Part shown: one piece after another, positions 1 to 7,600 of the stretch | How positions within the stretch are numbered: the first letter of the stretch is position 1 | Layout: every line of letters starts with the position of its first letter | Assembly: GCF_003049665.1 (NCBI RefSeq) | Contig: NZ_PYWM01000016.1 | Location: 1-64,000, forward strand | Origin: Lysinibacillus mangiferihumi | GTDB lineage: Bacteria > Bacillota > Bacilli > Bacillales_A > Planococcaceae | Direction of reading: 5' to 3' | Length of the DNA stretch: 64,000 nucleotides | The notes under the pieces: generated by a model | What the model was told of the DNA's origin: nothing | The model's input: only the letters and a program-made list of their open reading frames with translations | Database searches by the model: none | Made by a program: the position numbers and the translations under genes

Positions 1-108
1 CCTTCAGATTCCGCATCGCCACGGACACCCTTGCTCTTGGCTAACCTCTACTTCTGTCTTCGGGGTTCGGGACTTGCACCCTATAGTTCATACGCATGCC
101 GGGCGCAC
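1..108 (-). ncRNA. Group IIC intron, 5' end (partial, runs off left edge)
   Basis: Read on the minus strand, the sequence from 108 leftward starts GTGCGCCCGGCATGCG and continues with CTATAGGGTG, AGTCCCGAAC, AAGGGTGTCCGTGGCGA and GGAATCTGAAGG. This order of blocks is what I recall of domain I of the Oceanobacillus iheyensis group IIC intron, and GTGCG fits the group II 5' boundary. Immediately upstream (111-166) is a terminator-like hairpin ending TTTTTTGC, the type of site class C introns are known to insert behind. Only about 108 nt of the ribozyme are present; the reverse transcriptase and 3' end must lie outside the window. Confidence 0.88.
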
Positions 109-109
109 G

Positions 110-167
110 CAAAAAAGTGTTAGATTGATTGGGTTCAATCGAACACTTTTTCTCTTTTGTCCCAGCC
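110..167 (-). repeat. Partial copy of the GGCTGGGACA dispersed element (terminator end)
   Basis: On the minus strand this reads GGCTGGGACAAAAGAG, then a hairpin with arms AAAAAGTGTTCGATTG and CAATCTAACACTTTTTT, then GC and the intron start. It matches the left ends of the full-length elements at 5575, 21922 and 34853. The intron has separated this end from whatever followed it. Confidence 0.85.
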
Positions 168-202
168 TACTATTAATAATGGGAAGTTCTAAACGTAAAA
201 TT

Positions 203-373
203 TCAAGAGCTTTCATCCTTAACTTTCAAAATAATAATAATCGTATTAATGAAAAAACCTACCAAGATTATTACTATAAAAAGATACCAATGGAGGGGTT
301 GACCATAGATATTCCCAAGCAAAAATGCGAGCACTGCACTTACTAAAATTCCAACCCAAACACCTTTCTCCAT
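203..373 (-). CDS. Small two-helix membrane protein (56 aa), unknown
   Basis: I translated this reading frame by hand: 56 residues beginning MEKGVWVGILVSAVLAFLL and ending KVKDESS. It has two hydrophobic stretches (about residues 5-20 and 29-49) separated by a short polar turn (GNIYGQPLHW), so it is probably a membrane protein with two helices and a charged tail. A ribosome site GAGGTG sits 8 nt before the ATG at 373. It stands alone, divergent from cwlJ. I do not recognise the family. The good ribosome site and clean hydrophobic pattern favour a real gene. Confidence 0.6.
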   Translation of the reverse strand: MEKGVWVGILVSAVLAFLLGNIYGQPLHWYLFIVIILVGFFINTIIIILKVKDESS

Positions 374-612
374 CTCTCGTCACCTCACATGTATTCATAC
401 ACATGCAATTTTTTCTCTCATAATCCCCTAATGTAATGTTTATTTTATCTTTACCCCATTTAATATAGTAACTATCGTAAAACGACCTTATTTTGAACGG
501 ACTCCCCCGTTATTACTAATATATGCTTCATCATTTTGATTTGTGAATTTCTTTCTTATCAAAATTGAACATGTCTACAATACCTTCATGCATATACTGT
601 TTGCGAGGAGGT
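374..612. other. Intergenic region between the small membrane gene and cwlJ
   Basis: This holds the promoters of two divergent genes. I see no gene and no clear consensus promoter. A mother-cell promoter would be expected for cwlJ but I could not assign one. Confidence 0.5.
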
Positions 613-1038
613 TTGAAAATCGCTGTAATAAAGACGAATGATGCACAAACAGCTTTGCTTGCAAGGCTTATGCGTGCGGAAGCTGAAGGCGAAGGTGAAT
701 TAGGCATGCTGATGGTCGGCAATGTTGGCGTCAATCGTGTACGAGCAGATTGTCTAGATTTTGGTGATATTCGAACACTGGAACAAATGGTTTATCAACG
801 ACCAGGGGGGTTTGAAGCAACAACAAAAAGTTATTTTTATCAACGGGCACGTGAACAAGATCTTCGATTAGCAAAAAGGGTTATTGAAGGTGAAAGATTT
901 CATCCGGCTACCCGCTCTCTGTGGTTTTTCCGACCTGCGGGTGACTGCCCTGCACAATGGTATGGACAGTGGAATACAGGACGTTTCAAATCGCATTGCT
1001 TCTTCTCTCCAACGGAAGAAGATTGCCCTCAAATTTAA
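613..1038 (+). CDS. cwlJ: Spore cortex-lytic hydrolase CwlJ
   Basis: CwlJ degrades muramic-delta-lactam-containing cortex peptidoglycan during spore germination. The protein carries the SleB/CwlJ hydrolase block LLARLMRAEAEGEGELGMLM with the acidic catalytic region, then YFYQRA, RFHPATRSLWFFRP and GDCPAQWY, all typical of CwlJ; length (~140 aa) is also normal. gerQ follows after 20 nt, matching the known CwlJ/GerQ partnership. The start is odd. No ATG has a ribosome site. A strong GAGGAGG (605-611) precedes TTG at 613 by only 1 nt and ATC at 619 by 7 nt, and ATC aligns with the initiator Met of B. subtilis CwlJ. I give the TTG, but ATC may be the true start. The frame is open upstream to 565. 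Confidence 0.92.
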   Translation: MKIAVIKTNDAQTALLARLMRAEAEGEGELGMLMVGNVGVNRVRADCLDFGDIRTLEQMVYQRPGGFEATTKSYFYQRAREQDLRLAKRVIEGERFHPATRSLWFFRPAGDCPAQWYGQWNTGRFKSHCFFSPTEEDCPQI

Positions 1039-1058
1039 ATGAAAGAAGGTTGATACTT

Positions 1059-1394
1059 ATGATGCCTTACTATTGGACACCGACAACACAGCAACAAATG
1101 ACGCCTCCTCCAGTGACGCTTCCAAGCGGACGGCCACCTGGACGTGAGGAATCGTATATTGAAAACATCTTACGTTTGAATCGAGGAAAACCTGGTACTT
1201 TCCACTTTTCCTTCGAACATGCTGTTGAGCAAGGGAAAAACACCAAAACTGTACGAGGTGTTGTAGAAGCTGCAGGTCGGGATCACGTTATTTTACGAGA
1301 AATCAAATCGAATCATCGTTTTTTATTCCCAATGATTTACTTTGATTTTGCTGAATACGATGAGGAAATGTCTTATTTCAATCAAAATCCATAA
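1059..1394 (+). CDS. gerQ: Spore coat protein GerQ
   Basis: GerQ is a small coat/cortex-interface protein needed to localise CwlJ in the spore and is cross-linked by transglutaminase. This 111-residue protein begins MMPYYWTPTTQQQM, with a Pro/Gln-rich head, then the conserved body around ESYIENILRLNRGKPGTFH and a C-terminal half ending FDFAEYDEEMSYFNQNP. The reading frame is open further upstream into cwlJ, but a GAAGG ribosome site at about 1045 and the usual GerQ length point to ATG 1059. It lies 20 nt after cwlJ in the same direction and is followed by a terminator hairpin at 1418-1457. Confidence 0.9.
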   Translation: MMPYYWTPTTQQQMTPPPVTLPSGRPPGREESYIENILRLNRGKPGTFHFSFEHAVEQGKNTKTVRGVVEAAGRDHVILREIKSNHRFLFPMIYFDFAEYDEEMSYFNQNP

Positions 1395-1417
1395 CTGAAA
1401 TGAGGTTAGGAAAAAAG

Positions 1418-1457
1418 AAAAAGTGTTAGATTGACGCAATCAATCTAACACTTTTTT
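1418..1457 (+). terminator. Terminator hairpin after gerQ (dispersed-element fragment)
   Basis: Perfect 16-bp arms AAAAAGTGTTAGATTG and CAATCTAACACTTTTT with a 7-nt loop and a T run. It is the same hairpin found at one end of the ~305-bp dispersed element; the following bases (to about 1490) are only loosely similar to the element body. Being A-rich 5' and T-rich 3', it can work in both directions and would also end the converging M20 gene. Confidence 0.85.
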
Positions 1458-1495
1458 GCCGCGCAGTTGTTATCCGATTCTACAGCTACCAGCAG

Positions 1496-2686
1496 CTATT
1501 CATTTTCTTCTGATATTTTTTGTAAATATTGCAAAGTCGCTTTTCCTAATGTTTTTGCTGCAATGAGCATTGCACGTTCATCAAAATCAAAGCGGGCATG
1601 ATGATGTGGATAGGCTGTTTGCCATTCGGGCTTTTTGGCACCTGTAAAGAAAAACGCACCAGGTACTTGTTCAAGATAATATGCAAAATCCTCGCCAATC
1701 ATAAACGGCGAACACGTAATGACATTTTCCACCCCTGGAATTTCTGCCGCAAGCTGGGCAACAAATTGGGTTTCATTTGCATGATTATAAACAGGAGGAT
1801 ACCCTCTTGTATAACGATATTCATAACTTGCTCCGAAGGCAAGACAAGTAGCTTTTAAGACCGCTTCAAGCTCTTGTTCCATTTGTGTACGTACCTGCTC
1901 CTCAAATGTCCTTACTGTACCAGTTAATGCTACTCGTTCTGCAATAACATTAAATGGATTAATGGCTTCAAAATGCCCAATTGTCAAAACTGCTGATTTT
2001 AATGGATCTATTCGTCGAGCGACTAATTGCTGGGCATTGATAACAAATTGAGAGGCTAGTACAACCGCATCAATGGAATGGTGTGGTTCTGCTCCATGGC
2101 CGCCTTTTCCTTGAATAAGAATTTCCGCTTTATCGGCGGCTGCCATTATAGCTCCCTCTCTTACTAAAATATCCCCAAGTGGTGTTGGTGCCCATAAATG
2201 TGTCCCAAAGATCACATCGACCCCATCTAGGCAACCATCTTCAATCATCGGCTTTGCCCCGCCTGGTGCAACTTCCTCCGCATGTTGATGAATAAACACA
2301 ACATTCCCTACTAGGTCATCCTTCATAGCATTAAGCGCTTTAGCCAATCCAAGTAAAGTAGCGGTATGTCCGTCATGTCCACATGCATGCATTTTACCGT
2401 CGATTAATGATTTATAAGGCACATCATTTTCTTCTTGAATAGCTAATGCATCGAAATCAGCACGTAACGCTACTGTTTGTCCTGTCTTTGCACCGCGTAA
2501 CGTTGCCACAACGCCTCGTCCGCCTACTTGTTCCCGTACTTCATGCCCTAACGCTCTATGAAAAGCTGCTATGTATGCAGGTGTTTCCACTTCTTCAAAA
2601 GATATTTCCGGATACTGATGTAGATGACGACGAATCGCTACCATCTCCTCATAGCCATCATCCAATAACGCAAATAATTTTTCCAT
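1496..2686 (-). CDS. M20 family amidohydrolase (HipO/YhaA-like)
   Basis: This 396-residue protein belongs to the M20D metallopeptidases, which remove N-acyl groups from amino acids (N-acyl-L-amino acid amidohydrolase or hippurate hydrolase-like). Metal-site motifs are visible: HACGHDGHT (100-108), QHAEE (134-138), GTHLW with His163, the dimerisation-domain signature GGHGAEPH (195-202) and GEDFAYYLE near the C-terminus. The fold would be a catalytic domain interrupted by the lid domain from about residue 180 to 290. It is likely cytoplasmic, since no signal peptide is seen. It converges on gerQ with a terminator hairpin between them. The exact substrate cannot be told from sequence. Confidence 0.88.
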   Translation of the reverse strand: MEKLFALLDDGYEEMVAIRRHLHQYPEISFEEVETPAYIAAFHRALGHEVREQVGGRGVVATLRGAKTGQTVALRADFDALAIQEENDVPYKSLIDGKMHACGHDGHTATLLGLAKALNAMKDDLVGNVVFIHQHAEEVAPGGAKPMIEDGCLDGVDVIFGTHLWAPTPLGDILVREGAIMAAADKAEILIQGKGGHGAEPHHSIDAVVLASQFVINAQQLVARRIDPLKSAVLTIGHFEAINPFNVIAERVALTGTVRTFEEQVRTQMEQELEAVLKATCLAFGASYEYRYTRGYPPVYNHANETQFVAQLAAEIPGVENVITCSPFMIGEDFAYYLEQVPGAFFFTGAKKPEWQTAYPHHHARFDFDERAMLIAAKTLGKATLQYLQKISEENE

Positions 2687-2822
2687 ATACCATTAACCTC
2701 GCTTTCTACTTTCGTTCCTTTTTTTGGTAATACTAGTGTACCCTACAAATCCTTACAAAAACAATAGGAATCAATATAATCAAAATGCTGTTTCTATTGT
2801 GGAAAGACATTCTATTGATAAA

Positions 2823-2857
2823 AAAATAGTATGCCAGTTTACCTAGCATACTATTTT
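2823..2857. terminator. Bidirectional terminator-like hairpin
   Basis: Perfect 12-bp arms AAAATAGTATGC and GCATACTATTTT with an 11-nt loop. It lies downstream of the DUF423 gene (minus strand) and upstream of the M20 gene. Confidence 0.75.
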
Positions 2858-2923
2858 AAAGTTTAGAGACATACCCTCGTTACATATTTTTTGTACAAAT
2901 ACCTGTGAGGAAAAATTCATTTC

Positions 2924-3304
2924 TCATTTTGCATGTTTTAACGCACTAACGATAATTAGCACCCAACCAGCTAAAAATAACACGCCACCAATTGGTGTAA
3001 TTGCCCCTAATACTTTAATGCCACTTACCGCTAACACATATAAACTTCCTGCAAAAAAAACAATTCCTAAATTTAAAAAAATACCTGCTAACTTTAATTG
3101 TTTTACCTCACCTAGTAATTTAGAGCTCATTAAAAGACCGATGACTAGCAGACCTGTAGCATGGAACATTTGGTATTGCACAGCTGTTTCCCAAATGCTA
3201 AGACCATATTCATCTACAACATCTTTTAATGCATGTGCACCAAATGCACCTAGTGCCACTGCTAAAAAGCCATGAAGTGCACCTGTGACAATAAATTTTT
3301 TCAT
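2924..3304 (-). CDS. DUF423 family membrane protein (YwdK-like)
   Basis: A 126-residue membrane protein with four hydrophobic segments. It starts MKKFIVTGALHGFLAVALGA and carries the DUF423 signature GAFGAHALK (about residues 19-27) and YQMFHATGLL. The reading frame is open to 3337, but the AGGTAGGG ribosome site fits the ATG at 3304, giving the usual N-terminus for the family. It is the last gene of a leftward cluster ung - small Cys protein - ywdI-like - ywdK-like, matching the arrangement I recall around ung in Bacillus subtilis. The biochemical role of DUF423 proteins is unknown. Confidence 0.85.
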   Translation of the reverse strand: MKKFIVTGALHGFLAVALGAFGAHALKDVVDEYGLSIWETAVQYQMFHATGLLVIGLLMSSKLLGEVKQLKLAGIFLNLGIVFFAGSLYVLAVSGIKVLGAITPIGGVLFLAGWVLIIVSALKHAK

Positions 3305-3365
3305 CGTATTTACCCTACCTTTTTCTCTAATACTCAATTTTTTAGTCTAATGTTGCCATCATAAA

Positions 3366-3632
3366 TTAAAAATCAAAGATTGAATCACCATTTGCGCCAT
3401 CATCATGTTGGATTTTTGCGCTGTATAAATTGGATGGCTTTTGTTCAGTAGCTAACATTTGCGGTATATGTTTTGACTGAACATTGGAAGTTTCTATAGG
3501 TAAATCTAGCACTACATCACATAATGCACGAATAGCTGTCAGTGCTTCACGCATTTGCTGTTCATTCGTTGCATTTTTTACACTAGCTAATTGTTTTTCA
3601 AGCTGCTGTATGACAGCTTCATATGATATCAT
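3366..3632 (-). CDS. ywdI: YwdI-like small protein
   Basis: An 88-residue soluble protein with a helical N-terminal half (MISYEAVIQQLEKQLASVKN, predicted coiled coil to about residue 45) and a polar, low-complexity tail ending GDSIFDF. Length, position and the N-terminal sequence resemble YwdI of the Bacillus ung region (DUF5327). Its ATG overlaps the stop of the preceding gene (ATGA at 3632-3629), so the two are translationally coupled. Function is unknown. Confidence 0.75.
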   Translation of the reverse strand: MISYEAVIQQLEKQLASVKNATNEQQMREALTAIRALCDVVLDLPIETSNVQSKHIPQMLATEQKPSNLYSAKIQHDDGANGDSIFDF

Positions 3633-3808
3633 TGCGCTCTCTCACCTTCTGCTTTTGGCACGAATTTTAGACATTCCGTACCAGACGATTGTTTAACAAC
3701 AACTGATGGCATTTGCTTCGTTTTAAAACCATATGCCACACAAGCACGCGGTGTTTGCGGGTCCCATGTTACTTTAAAATATTGACATTTAAAACAATTT
3801 ACCTGCAT
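3629..3808 (-). CDS. Small CxxC protein between ung and ywdI (59 aa)
   Basis: I translated this frame by hand. It gives 59 residues starting MQVNCFKCQYFKVTWDPQTP and ending PKAEGERAQ. It contains C5-x2-C8, then C23 and C46, which could form a small zinc knuckle or ribbon. A GAGGGG ribosome site precedes the ATG, and the stop overlaps the ATG of the ywdI-like gene by the ATGA arrangement. The next gene upstream is ung, so it belongs to that operon. A homologous small uracil-DNA-glycosylase-linked protein is common in this genus group, but no function is known to me. Confidence 0.75.
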   Translation of the reverse strand: MQVNCFKCQYFKVTWDPQTPRACVAYGFKTKQMPSVVVKQSSGTECLKFVPKAEGERAQ

Positions 3809-3884
3809 CGCTGTGCCCCTCTTTCTTCTATTATAAACTGTACCATGATTTTTCTAGTGTATAAAGCAAACGATTTGTGCCACT

Positions 3885-4562
3885 TTATACTAAACACCAA
3901 TCAATCGGTTGCTCTCCCCACTCCAGTAGTTGTGCATTGACTTGTGAATACGGTTTGCTACCAAAAAAGCCTCTATATGCACTTAATGGACTCGGATGTG
4001 GCGCTTCTAAGATGACATGTGGGGTTGCGTACTGATGAATTATTTGCTTTTTGCGCTGCGCGGGCTTGCCCCATAGTACAAAGATTATTGGTTTTTGTCT
4101 TGCAGCAAGTTTATCAATAACCATATCCGTAAACTGTTCCCAGCCTTGCTCCTTATGGGAGTGAGCTTGTCCTGCTCTTACTGTGAGCACTGTATTTAAA
4201 AGCATTACACCCTGCTCTGCCCATTTCGTCAATGTGCCATGCTGTGGTATTGGACAACCAATATCATCTTGTAATTCCTGTAGCATATTGCGTAAGCTTG
4301 GTGGATGAGGGACATTGGGCTTTACAGAAAAGCTTAGACCATGCGCTTGATTCGGTCCATGGTACGGATCTTGTCCTAAGATTACCACTTTTACATCATG
4401 ATAAGCTGTGCAATAAAATGCATTCATAACATCATGCATTGGTGGATAAATAGTCTGTGTCGAATATTCATGGGCCACAAATTGACGTAAACGTTGATAA
4501 TATGGTTTTTCTAATTCTTTTGCTAGTATTGTTTGCCAATCATTTGGGAATACTTCTTTCAT
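3885..4562 (-). CDS. ung: Uracil-DNA glycosylase
   Basis: Family 1 uracil-DNA glycosylase of 225 residues, which excises uracil from DNA to start base-excision repair. The water-activating loop GQDPYH is at residues 63-68 (catalytic Asp65), the Pro-rich loop HPPSL at 86-90, and the minor-groove intercalation loop HPSPLS at 189-194. The length matches the family. A ribosome site AAGGGGC precedes the ATG. It is the first gene of a leftward cluster with the CxxC, YwdI-like and DUF423 proteins and is divergent from pdxK. Confidence 0.97.
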   Translation of the reverse strand: MKEVFPNDWQTILAKELEKPYYQRLRQFVAHEYSTQTIYPPMHDVMNAFYCTAYHDVKVVILGQDPYHGPNQAHGLSFSVKPNVPHPPSLRNMLQELQDDIGCPIPQHGTLTKWAEQGVMLLNTVLTVRAGQAHSHKEQGWEQFTDMVIDKLAARQKPIIFVLWGKPAQRKKQIIHQYATPHVILEAPHPSPLSAYRGFFGSKPYSQVNAQLLEWGEQPIDWCLV

Positions 4563-4733
4563 TGAAATGCCCCTTTCTTTTATTTACAACGGTACAAAAA
4601 AATAACGTGTTATTCAAGTTTCAATTGATACTGACCTTATAAAAATATTGATTTCTGACTATTTTTACAGAATCAGATTAAGACTATACTAAACGGTAGA
4701 TTAAACTATTCTTTCATGAAGGAGATCTTTCAC

Positions 4734-5564
4734 ATGGCTCTTAAAAAAACTTTAACAATCGCAGGTTCAGATACATCTGGCGGCGCAGGCATGCAAGCCG
4801 ACCTTAAAACTTTCCAAGAACATGGCACATACGGTATGGTGGCATTAACAGTAGTTGTAACAATGGATCCAAATGGATGGACACATAATGTAACGCCATT
4901 GCCAACAGAGCTTCTTCAAAAACAAATTGATACAGCATTATCAACAGGCATTGATGCAGTAAAAACAGGAATGCTTTCAACAGAAGAGATTATTCGTATG
5001 GCTGGTGAGGCGATCGCCAAGTCTGGTACTTCAAATGTTGTGATTGATCCTGTTATGGTATGTAAAGGGGATGACGAGGTTTTAAACCCTGGCAACACTG
5101 ACGCTATGATTCAGCACTTGCTACCACTTGCTGCCGTGACAACACCAAACCTTTTTGAAGCTGGACAATTAGCTGGTACAGGTACACCAAAGTCAATTGA
5201 TGAAATGAAAACAGCGGCCAAAAAAATTCATGAACTAGGTGCAAAAGCAGTTGTCATTAAAGGCGGAAAAGCATTAGCAACTGAAAAAGCAACAGACTTA
5301 TTTTTTGATGGTGCCACATTCTACTTATTAGAATCAGAAAAAGTCGCTTCCACGTTTAACCACGGTGCAGGCTGTACATTCGCTGCTTCTGTGACAGCTA
5401 ATCTTGCCAATGGACTATCTGTCAAAGAAGCTGTAATTGAAGCAAAAGAATTTGTATCGGCTGCCATCGCACATGGTTGGGCGTTAAATGATTATGTAGG
5501 ACCAGTTATGCACGGTGCTAAGTCTCGATTTGGTGCTCCAGCAGTTACTGTAACTGAAATTTAA
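4734..5564 (+). CDS. pdxK: Pyridoxine/pyridoxal kinase PdxK (ThiD-like fold)
   Basis: Ribokinase-fold kinase of 276 residues that phosphorylates vitamin B6 vitamers for pyridoxal-phosphate salvage. It has the substrate-binding block GSDTSGGAGMQADLKTFQE (11-29), DPVMVCKG and the anion-hole motif GAGCTF at 211-216. Cys214 lies where the Bacillus subtilis enzyme uses a lid cysteine, which favours PdxK over the hydroxymethylpyrimidine kinase ThiD. The start at 4734 is chosen because GAAGGAG lies at the right distance; an in-frame ATG at 4716 overlaps that site. It is monocistronic, followed directly by a full dispersed element carrying a terminator hairpin. Confidence 0.9.
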   Translation: MALKKTLTIAGSDTSGGAGMQADLKTFQEHGTYGMVALTVVVTMDPNGWTHNVTPLPTELLQKQIDTALSTGIDAVKTGMLSTEEIIRMAGEAIAKSGTSNVVIDPVMVCKGDDEVLNPGNTDAMIQHLLPLAAVTTPNLFEAGQLAGTGTPKSIDEMKTAAKKIHELGAKAVVIKGGKALATEKATDLFFDGATFYLLESEKVASTFNHGAGCTFAASVTANLANGLSVKEAVIEAKEFVSAAIAHGWALNDYVGPVMHGAKSRFGAPAVTVTEI

Positions 5565-5574
5565 TAAATAAGAA

Positions 5575-5883
5575 GCTGGGACAAAAGAGAAAAAGTGTTA
5601 GATTGAACCCAATCAATCTAACACTTTTTTGCTATGCCGTTGTTGTCCGCTACAGCGGTGCTTTCCGCTCAGCACAGTAAGCCGCAACCCTCGCTATCGC
5701 GCAGGCTGCCCGCGTCTTACATTATGTGCTGTTCTGAGCTGGAGTCACCGGCTTCGCTACCAACAACTAGTGAACACTTCTAATTTTTTAATTGCAAAAA
5801 CAAGAATAGCTAAGGTCTCCATATAGCAAAAATTTATGAACAGCTTTCCTCTATTCCTTAAATTTTTTTAGTTATGTCCCAGC
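5575..5883 (+). repeat. Full-length ~309-bp dispersed element, copy 1
   Basis: Starts GCTGGGACAAAAGAG and ends TATGTCCCAGC, so the two termini are inverted repeats. Just inside the left end is a hairpin with arms AAAAAGTGTTAGATTG and CAATCTAACACTTTTT (about 5590-5630) that probably terminates pdxK. The body continues GTTGTCCGCTAC, GGTGCTTTCCGCTCAGCACA, GTAAGCCGCAACC, then TGCTGTTCTGAGCTGGAGTC and an AT-rich right part with CAACAACTAGTGAACACTTC. It is nearly the same as the copies at 21922-22232 and, inverted, 34853-35155. It has no convincing coding sequence. Confidence 0.92.
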
Positions 5884-5887
5884 CACT

Positions 5888-6027
5888 TTCTTACGTAAAT
5901 CGGTAGACGCTTTCCGAAAGGTTTACCAGCGTTTTTTTCTAGCTTATCAGCGCTTTATAAGCTTTTACTAGCGCTTTACCCTCATTTACCCGCGATGTAC
6001 AGGCTTTTACCAGCGCTTTACCCTTAG
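5888..6027. repeat. Degenerate TTTACCAGCGCTTTACCC repeats
   Basis: Between copy 1 of the dispersed element and the thioesterase stop lie several diverged iterations of a TTTAC(C)AGCG / CGCTTTACC theme, including GGTTTACCAGCGTT, TTTTACTAGCGCTTTACCC, TTTACCCGCGATGTA and CTTTTACCAGCGCTTTACCC. Each holds short GGTAAA/TTTACC inverted pieces. The vocabulary resembles the 42-bp array at 58002-58540. Confidence 0.6.
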
Positions 6028-6576
6028 TTACATGTAATTTTCCATCAGTTCGAGCCGATAATCCCATGGATCATTCATGGATATAAAACTAGCTAATGCC
6101 TTACTTTCTTTTTTGCGCTCCGCCCGTACTTTTGCTCTTTCAGAAGCAGTCTCGTGCAATTTTGTTTCCTCAACTGTTTCAGGTATAACACGCGGTACTG
6201 CAGCAGGCCGATTTTGTTCATCTAGTGCTACAAAGGTTAATAAAGCAGTGGCTGCAACTTTACGCTCACCTGTTTTTAAATTTTCGGAGATGACTTTCAC
6301 AAACACCTCCATCGAGGAAGTTCCAGTCCATGTTACATATGACTCAAAATAGACAGAATCTGTTGGACGAATCGGATGTAAGAAATCGACCGAATCGGTG
6401 GAAGCAGTGACACAATCTCTGCGACTATGCTTAGCAGCGGAAATTGATGCGACCTGATCAATATCGCTCATTAAACGACCACCAAAAAGAGTATTATGAT
6501 TGTTTACATCATTCGGAAAAACACGACTTGTCCGCATCACTCTTGATTCCTTACAAAACTTATAATCTTTTATCAC
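6028..6576 (-). CDS. Acyl-CoA thioesterase, hotdog fold (YkhA-like)
   Basis: A 182-residue single-hotdog thioesterase of the BACH/YciA group, which hydrolyses acyl-CoA to free acid and CoA in the cytoplasm. Motifs include FPNDVNNHNTLFGGRLMSDID (residues 20-40) with the catalytic Asn/Asp region, then HSRRDCVTASTDSVDFLHPI and a beta-rich core ending TALLTFVALDE. The charged C-terminal tail is longer than the minimal domain. GTG is the start, with GGGGG 7 nt upstream; an internal ATG at residue 14 has no ribosome site. It is monocistronic. The natural acyl chain length is unknown. Confidence 0.88.
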   Translation of the reverse strand: MIKDYKFCKESRVMRTSRVFPNDVNNHNTLFGGRLMSDIDQVASISAAKHSRRDCVTASTDSVDFLHPIRPTDSVYFESYVTWTGTSSMEVFVKVISENLKTGERKVAATALLTFVALDEQNRPAAVPRVIPETVEETKLHETASERAKVRAERKKESKALASFISMNDPWDYRLELMENYM

Positions 6577-6740
6577 ATCAATTCCCCCTATTACTTTTTT
6601 CTACTATAATGCAATATATTTCTAAAAAAAGCAATTAAATTATCTGAATATTACAATACTTTACATTTACATAATAAAAGTGGACAAGATACCGTAGCAC
6701 AACACATGCCATATATTAGCTGTATATGGGAGGGAGACGT

Positions 6741-7022
6741 ATGAAAAAACATAAATCTGAGGAGACAACTGAAGAATCACGCTTGTTAGCTGGAGAAATA
6801 ACATCTTCTAAAATGGAAGTAATCGCTTCAATTGTATTAACCCTCGGGTATTCACTATCCACCCTCGCAACGATATTAGCGTTACAAGAGGAAGAGGAAG
6901 ATGCGCAATTACTCGCTTCCAATTCACAAGATCAAAATCAACAATTTAAACAAATGTGTAAACAACTACAAAATGTTAATAATCGTTTAGAATCCATTGA
7001 AAAGAAACTTAATCGTTTTTAA
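6741..7022 (+). CDS. Small membrane-anchored protein with coiled-coil tail
   Basis: A 93-residue protein with three parts. Residues 1-25 are charged (MKKHKSEETTEESRLLAGEI), residues about 30-51 form one transmembrane helix (VIASIVLTLGYSLSTLATIL), and the rest is acidic then coiled-coil-like (KQLQNVNNRLESIEKKLNRF). A GGAGGGAG ribosome site fits the ATG at 6741. It stands alone, divergent from the thioesterase, and is followed by a terminator at 7105-7150. I do not recognise the family. Confidence 0.7.
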   Translation: MKKHKSEETTEESRLLAGEITSSKMEVIASIVLTLGYSLSTLATILALQEEEEDAQLLASNSQDQNQQFKQMCKQLQNVNNRLESIEKKLNRF

Positions 7023-7104
7023 AAGAGACATATCTTACTCCCACACGCTCCGCGATTAACCTTAGGAAGCTTTAAGAGCAATCTGATTTTGATGCCCATT
7101 ATTG

Positions 7105-7150
7105 AAAAAAACCACAATTCTCCGTCATAAAAGAGAATTGTGGCTTTTTT
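7105..7150 (+). terminator. Rho-independent terminator
   Basis: Perfect 11-bp arms CCACAATTCTC (7112-7122) and GAGAATTGTGG (7133-7143), flanked by an A run and a run of six T. It would end the small membrane gene 6741-7022. Confidence 0.85.
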
Positions 7151-7519
7151 ACTATACTATGATAATGAGCTTTCATGTCTTCTTTGCACGCTACAGCCCT
7201 ATACCAGATGTAGAAGGACGTCATCTATTGTACCAAGATAGAAATCGTTTTTGTCTAGCTTATATTCCCCTTCTGCATGGTGAACTGTCACTCTACGTGT
7301 GAGAAGTCAAATATGCAACATCTTTTCGTATTGTGAAACCGCATACAAAATAAAACGACACTTTTTGTACAAATTTGCTTTCACACTTTATATATTGATA
7401 CATGGCAATAACTTTTTCAAGAATTTTGCTTAAAGAAATTGCAAGGGAATGATATCCATTTTCAATTCCTATATCTATCCTATTTCCAAACACTCCACAA
7501 AAGAACCCAACATAAATTT

Positions 7520-7560
7520 GTCATAAAAAGGGCATTCAATTTCCCTTTATGACCTTTTTT
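7520..7560. terminator. Hairpin with T tail ahead of yojF
   Basis: Arms GTCATAAAAAGGG and CCCTTTATGAC (one bulge) followed by six T. It lies upstream of the TATACT box of yojF, so it probably insulates that promoter from upstream transcription. Confidence 0.6.
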
Positions 7561-7600
7561 GACTATACTTAATAAAGAAATAATCGAGAGGAGTGTTAAG

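Larger units (their letters stand above)
7023..7600. other. Gene-free region with two hairpins
   Basis: I find no convincing gene here. Open frames of about 66 codons on each strand lack ribosome sites and overlap hairpins. The region holds a terminator at 7105-7150, an AT-rich middle, and a second hairpin (7520-7560) just before the yojF promoter box TATACT at about 7564. Confidence 0.6.

Noticed and set aside
74..346. 90-codon plus-strand frame at the left edge
   Set aside because: It runs across the group II intron end and antisense to the small membrane gene, with no ribosome site.
7102..7493. Two ~66-codon frames on opposite strands
   Set aside because: One starts inside a terminator hairpin; neither has a ribosome site or protein-like pattern.
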